A DNA stretch of 18,904 nt from an uncultured Eubacteriales bacterium (GTDB lineage Bacteria > Bacillota > Clostridia > Oscillospirales > Acutalibacteraceae), in the NCBI GenBank assembly GCA_934667575.1, contig CAKUME010000004.1, positions 1 through 18,904 on the forward strand, read 5' to 3'. The position numbers and the translations under genes were made by a program. Positions within the stretch are counted from its first letter, which is position 1. Each line of letters begins with the position of its first letter. The notes under the pieces are model-generated. The model saw only the letters and a program-made list of their open reading frames with translations, was not told the DNA's origin and ran no database searches. Below, piece after piece: positions 15,317 to 18,904 of the stretch.

Positions 15317-18300
15317 TCAAGAGGATTCCTGCGCATCCTCCGCGGTCATGCGGGCCATTGCGTCCTTGCCGGAGCAGCGCGGCAGCGCGCGCACCGGGTC
15401 GTCGGCCTCGTGGCCGCACACCGCGGCGTAGCCACACCGGGCGCAGATTTTGTCGAGCGGCGCGGCGTCAATTTCGCCCCGGTGGAGCTGCGCGCCCATT
15501 TGCGCCACCAGCCGCTTCATATGGCGGCTGATGATGCCGAACTGCTCGAGTGTGTAGAGCGAGCTGTGCGCGTCGGGCGTGCCGTCCTTTTTGAGCTTGA
15601 CGGGGATATACACGCCGCGCACGCCGGGCTCCATGCCGCGAATCACGCGGTCGTCCTGGAGTACCATGCCGCTCATGCGCATCTCGGCCGCCGCCGCGTC
15701 GGCCACCGCCTCGGGCGGCAGGTCGTGCGAGGCGCTGATGCGCGGGCTGCGCGCAGGCAGATAGAGCACCCCCGCGGGCTCGGGCTTTTTGCCCGCAAAA
15801 CCGGATTCGTGCAACGTCATCAGATAGAGCAGCATCTGCATATTCACGCCGCACAAAATATCGTTGAGCGAAAACTTTTTTGCGCCGGTTTTATAGTCGA
15901 TTACGCGCACATAGGGCACGCCGTCGAGCTCCAGATAATCCACCCGGTCGATCTTGCCCACAATCTCGATGCCGCCGCCGTCCGGCAGCGCAATGTGCAC
16001 CGGCTTCACGCTGCCCGGCGCAATTTCGAGCTCAAACGCGGCGGGGGCAAAGCGGCTCTGCGCCAGCTCCGCCGCAATGTAGCGCAGCAGCTGTGCCGCG
16101 ATCTGCGCAAAGCGCGCGTAGAGTGTTAAAAAACGCTCGCTTTTGTCCGCCCGGCCGCCCAGACGCCGTTCCAGATAATCCTCGAGCAGCTGCTGCACCC
16201 ATTCCGCAAGCGCGCGGTCGCTCATGGCGTTCAGCTCGGCGGCGGTGCGGGCGCGCAGCGTTTGCTCGAGCAAATCGTGAATCAGCGTGCCGTATTCGAG
16301 CGCGTCGATCTTGGCCGGTCGGCGCTCCTGCGCGTTCATGCCGTAGCGGCAAAAATAACGGAACGGGCATTGATAAAACAGCTCCACCCGCGAGGGCGAA
16401 AGCCGCATCCGCGTGCCAAACAGCCGCTGCGCCGCTGCGGAGTCCGCAAAGCGGAACGGTTCCCGCTGCGCTGCCCGCGCCACGGCCGCCATTGCATCGG
16501 CACGCTGCGGGTCGCGCGTAAACCACGCTTGCAGCGCGGCCTGTTCGGCGGTGGATTCGCCCCAGTGTGCGGCCAATCGGTCAAATGCTTCGGCTTCGGT
16601 TTCGGGCAGTGCGGAGCTGCGGTCGCACGTCTGCACGGTCAGCGCGGGAAACGTGTGCGTCAGCGCGCTCACCAGCTCCGAGGGCAATGTGCCCTCGCCC
16701 GCGGTAGTGGCGCCCCAGTAGGATACGACCAGCCGTTCGGAGGGACTGCCCACGGCGGTGTAGGCCAAAAAGCGCTCCTCCACCGTTTGCTCCTCGCTGC
16801 TGCGCGCAATGTCGAGCCCGCGTTCGGCCAGCAGACGGCGTTCGCGATCGGTGAACAGGCCGCCGCTGTCGGTGGCGGCCGGGAACACGCCCTGCACTGC
16901 CCCCGCCAAAAAGACCACCTTGGGCGCGGCGGGGCGTGTGCGATCGGCGCCGCCCACCGTGACCTCGTTGAGCGACTGCGGCAGCTCGCCCAGCTTGGCC
17001 GAAGCGATGGCCAGCTCAAGCAGCCGGGCGTATTTGCGCCCGGAAAGCGGTTGGCGCAGCACCAGCGCCGTTTGATCCAAAATGTCCATCAGCAGGTTCC
17101 ACAGCCGCAGCTCAGCATCGGCCGCGTCGGGGTCGCCGTCCTGCGTGAGCGCGGCGGCTGCGTCGGTGAGATGCTCCGCCGCGCCGGTGTCGGTCAAGAA
17201 ATTGTAGAGCGCGGCCGCCAGCTCCGCACCGGTGCCGCCGGCATCCATGCGGCGGCGCAGCGCGCCAAACGGCTCCGCCACGCGCGCCCGCAGCGCGTTG
17301 AGCTGCGCAAGCGCCGCGCGGTCATCATCCGTCCATTCGTCGGCAAAGCCGCGCGGGTGCCCTGCCCATTCACTGAGCCACGCGTCGCGGTCGATGCTCC
17401 ACAAAAACGTGTAATTTTCGAGCGCGGCAATTTCGTCGGTGGTCAACCCAAACAGACCGGTTTTGAGGCAGCGGAACACCGCGTCGGAGTCCATGCCGGT
17501 GTTGGCTGCTTCCAGCGCCGCCAGCGCATCGGCCATCAGCGGCGCGGCGGTCACGTCGGCGGGCACATCCATAAAGCAGGGAATGCCCGCCCGACGCAGC
17601 GCCCGGTCGAGCACGCCCGCGTAATCCGCTTCGCGCCGCACGATGATGGTAAAATCGCGCCACGGCCGGTGTTCCTCGCGCGCCATGCGATGAATTTCGG
17701 CGGCGATCCAATCTGCTTCTTCATATTTGTTGGCGGCCGCCGCGAGCACCACCGAACCGTCCGGCGCGCCGGCATACACCGATTTTTCGCTGCGGAACAG
17801 CGCGGCCTCGGCGGCGCGCAGCATCGGCGAAGCAAAGCGCGCGCCCGGTTCCAGCGTGACCGGCGCGGCCACCGGCACGCCGTGGCGGCGGGCGGAATCG
17901 ATCAGCCGCTGTGCGGTGCGCCGCACGTTCGAAAACAGCCCCGCGCCGTGCTCGGGGTCATCGAGCCGGTCGGTGCAGAGCGTGATCCAGCAGTCCTGCG
18001 CCTGCGCCAAAATGCAGTCGAGCACGGCGAATTCCTGCGCGGTAAAGCCCTTGAACGCGTCGAGCACCACCGTGCGTCCCCGAAAAAACGGGTGCGTTTG
18101 AAGCTGCTGCGCCAGCCGGGTGAGGTCGTCCTGCGGGTCGAGAAACTGCTCGGCCACCAGTGCGTCGTAGGCGGCCAAAATGAGCCCGAGCTCCTCGGTT
18201 TTGCTGCGCAGCACGCCTTCGGTGAGCCCGGCGGCAGCCTGCATTAGCGCTTCGGGCGAGGCCGCACCCATTTTGCACGCAGCCGATGCGCCCAGCAGCA

Positions 18301-18652
18301 GCGCGAGAAAATCGCTGTTTTCGGCCGGTCGGCGATACACCGTGAGCCGGTCGCTCACCTGCTCCAGCGCCAGGCTCATGAACAGCGTGCGGCCGGTGTC
18401 GTTGAACCGCCGCCCGGCAAAGCCGCCGTATTCACGCCCCACGCGGTCGCTCAGCCGCGTGAAGCTGAGCACCTCCGCGCGGCGTGCATCGCGCGGGCCG
18501 AGCCGCCGCAGCAGCGCGCGTTCACAGTCGAACGAGCCTTGCTCGGGCACCATGGCAATGGCTTCGCTGCCCGCGCGCACCAGTTCCTCGATGAGCCGGT
18601 GTGCATATTCGGTTTTGCCGCTGCCTGCGCGGCCAAAAATCAAATGCAGCAT
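15317..18652 (-). CDS. addB: ATP-dependent helicase/deoxyribonuclease subunit B (AddB)
   Basis: AddB is the partner of AddA; it carries the second nuclease, degrading the 5'-ended strand, and the Chi-recognition helicase-like part. The 1111-residue protein starts MLHLIFGRAGSGKT with Walker A at 7-14, the standard AddB N-terminus. The C-terminal nuclease shows VIDYKTG (D919, K921) framed by a four-cysteine iron-sulphur staple: C762 (YQCPFRYFC) and C1070, C1073, C1079 (CARCGYAAVC). The spacing of the last three matches the known AddB cluster. The ATG at 18652 has AAAGGAG eleven bases upstream; 26 upstream open codons overlap the putative promoter. The gene is first in an addB-addA operon. The stop is TGA. 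Confidence 0.97.
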   Translation of the reverse strand: MLHLIFGRAGSGKTEYAHRLIEELVRAGSEAIAMVPEQGSFDCERALLRRLGPRDARRAEVLSFTRLSDRVGREYGGFAGRRFNDTGRTLFMSLALEQVSDRLTVYRRPAENSDFLALLLGASAACKMGAASPEALMQAAAGLTEGVLRSKTEELGLILAAYDALVAEQFLDPQDDLTRLAQQLQTHPFFRGRTVVLDAFKGFTAQEFAVLDCILAQAQDCWITLCTDRLDDPEHGAGLFSNVRRTAQRLIDSARRHGVPVAAPVTLEPGARFASPMLRAAEAALFRSEKSVYAGAPDGSVVLAAAANKYEEADWIAAEIHRMAREEHRPWRDFTIIVRREADYAGVLDRALRRAGIPCFMDVPADVTAAPLMADALAALEAANTGMDSDAVFRCLKTGLFGLTTDEIAALENYTFLWSIDRDAWLSEWAGHPRGFADEWTDDDRAALAQLNALRARVAEPFGALRRRMDAGGTGAELAAALYNFLTDTGAAEHLTDAAAALTQDGDPDAADAELRLWNLLMDILDQTALVLRQPLSGRKYARLLELAIASAKLGELPQSLNEVTVGGADRTRPAAPKVVFLAGAVQGVFPAATDSGGLFTDRERRLLAERGLDIARSSEEQTVEERFLAYTAVGSPSERLVVSYWGATTAGEGTLPSELVSALTHTFPALTVQTCDRSSALPETEAEAFDRLAAHWGESTAEQAALQAWFTRDPQRADAMAAVARAAQREPFRFADSAAAQRLFGTRMRLSPSRVELFYQCPFRYFCRYGMNAQERRPAKIDALEYGTLIHDLLEQTLRARTAAELNAMSDRALAEWVQQLLEDYLERRLGGRADKSERFLTLYARFAQIAAQLLRYIAAELAQSRFAPAAFELEIAPGSVKPVHIALPDGGGIEIVGKIDRVDYLELDGVPYVRVIDYKTGAKKFSLNDILCGVNMQMLLYLMTLHESGFAGKKPEPAGVLYLPARSPRISASHDLPPEAVADAAAAEMRMSGMVLQDDRVIRGMEPGVRGVYIPVKLKKDGTPDAHSSLYTLEQFGIISRHMKRLVAQMGAQLHRGEIDAAPLDKICARCGYAAVCGHEADDPVRALPRCSGKDAMARMTAEDAQESS

Positions 18653-18677
18653 GTGCCGCAACGCTCCTTTGAATGAT

Positions 18678-18705
18678 ATTTTAACGCTTTCAACATAGTT
18701 TTGAA
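18678..18705 (-). promoter_or_regulatory. Possible promoter of addBA
   Basis: On the minus strand, TTCAAA (18700-18705), 16 bases, TAAAAT (18678-18683), 25 bases before the ATG. The -35 is weak; the location just after the upstream gene's terminator supports a promoter in this region. Confidence 0.5.
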
Positions 18706-18754
18706 CATACGAACGGATAAAATTCGACACCCTGCCGAGACTGCGCGAAATGGC

Positions 18755-18786
18755 AAAAAAAGCGCCCCTCTTTTTGGGAGGGACGC
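18755..18786 (-). terminator. Terminator of the ABC transporter ATPase gene
   Basis: On the minus strand, GCGTCCCTC pairs with GAGGGGCGC (nine pairs, one G-U) with a seven-base loop, followed by seven Ts. It lies between the ABC ATPase stop and the addB promoter. Confidence 0.9.
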
Positions 18787-18807
18787 CGTAAGTATACGGA
18801 GCAAAAA

Positions 18808-18904
18808 TCAGATCGACAGATTGATTTCGGTATCCTTATCGAACACATGAATGTTCTTGGTGTTGATCGCGATCTTCACGGTATCGCCGGCCTGCGTGGT
18901 GGAG
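18808..18904 (-). CDS. Sugar ABC transporter ATP-binding protein, C-terminus only (MsmK/UgpC type)
   Basis: Thirty-one C-terminal residues remain inside the window, ending in TGA. They include AGDTVKIAINTKNIHVFDKD, which resembles the TOBE-domain end of MsmK/UgpC/MalK-type ATPases (GDxVxLAINxxxIHxFD). These shared ATPases power several oligosaccharide importers. The Walker and signature motifs lie beyond the window, so the call rests on a short segment. It would fit a lifestyle with import of oligosaccharides, as needed by the cytoplasmic glycoside hydrolase, but a link is not shown. Confidence 0.72.
   Translation of the reverse strand, partial: STTQAGDTVKIAINTKNIHVFDKDTEINLSI

Noticed and set aside
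11614..15531. A 1305-codon open frame on the plus strand opposite addA
   Set aside because: It is antisense to a clearly conserved gene, has low-complexity Arg/His/Gln/Ala-rich composition and no motif. Long antisense frames are expected from GC-rich codon bias that avoids stops on the opposite strand.
16262..18247. A 661-codon open frame on the plus strand opposite addB
   Set aside because: Same reasons as the other antisense frames; AddB motifs are all on the other strand.

Overview
The window reads as a chromosomal housekeeping segment of a GC-rich, strictly anaerobic member of the Clostridia. The evidence is Firmicutes-type AddAB instead of RecBCD, strong AGGAGG-type ribosome binding sites, sigma-A promoters, and an anaerobic peroxide-defence cassette (PerR-like regulator, reverse rubrerythrin, Bfd-like protein, rubredoxin). 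No mobile element, phage gene or CRISPR array was seen. The species cannot be named from the sequence alone.

Layout. 1-1585: C-terminal three quarters of recG (+), ending at a two-way terminator. 1660-3222: two tandem endonuclease/exonuclease/phosphatase (EEP) fold proteins (-) behind one promoter. 3400-3475: tRNA-Thr(UGU) (-) with its own promoter and terminator; the 315 bases between the EEP start and the rsmE stop hold only this tRNA and its signals. 3538-4263: rsmE (-). 4456-7798: a GH106-like glycoside hydrolase and a HAD phosphatase resembling eukaryotic phosphomannomutase (+), in one operon. 7899-9298: the oxidative-stress operon (-), order perR, reverse rubrerythrin, bfd-like, rubredoxin; the 51-residue rubredoxin and 64-residue Bfd-like genes are easily missed. 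9494-11029: cardiolipin synthase (+) with an in-frame TAG at codon 64. 11142-11615: NimA-like flavoprotein (-). 11716-18652: addB then addA (-). 18808-18904: the last 31 residues of a sugar ABC-transporter ATPase of the MsmK/UgpC type (-).

Functional themes. RecG and AddAB both serve recombination and double-strand-break repair. PerR and its cassette remove peroxide: the regulator has a consensus promoter overlaid by two candidate Fur-family operators, and rubredoxin is the expected electron donor to reverse rubrerythrin. The cytoplasmic glycoside hydrolase and sugar-phosphate-type HAD enzyme suggest intracellular handling of an imported sugar.

Most notable points: the amber codon replacing an expected tyrosine in cardiolipin synthase, while none of the 15 protein genes with a visible end stops at TAG; the rubredoxin whose first iron-binding knuckle is CxC instead of CxxC; the dual operator arrangement at perR; and the phosphomannomutase-like HAD enzyme with an altered motif II. 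No wholly new multi-gene system is evident.
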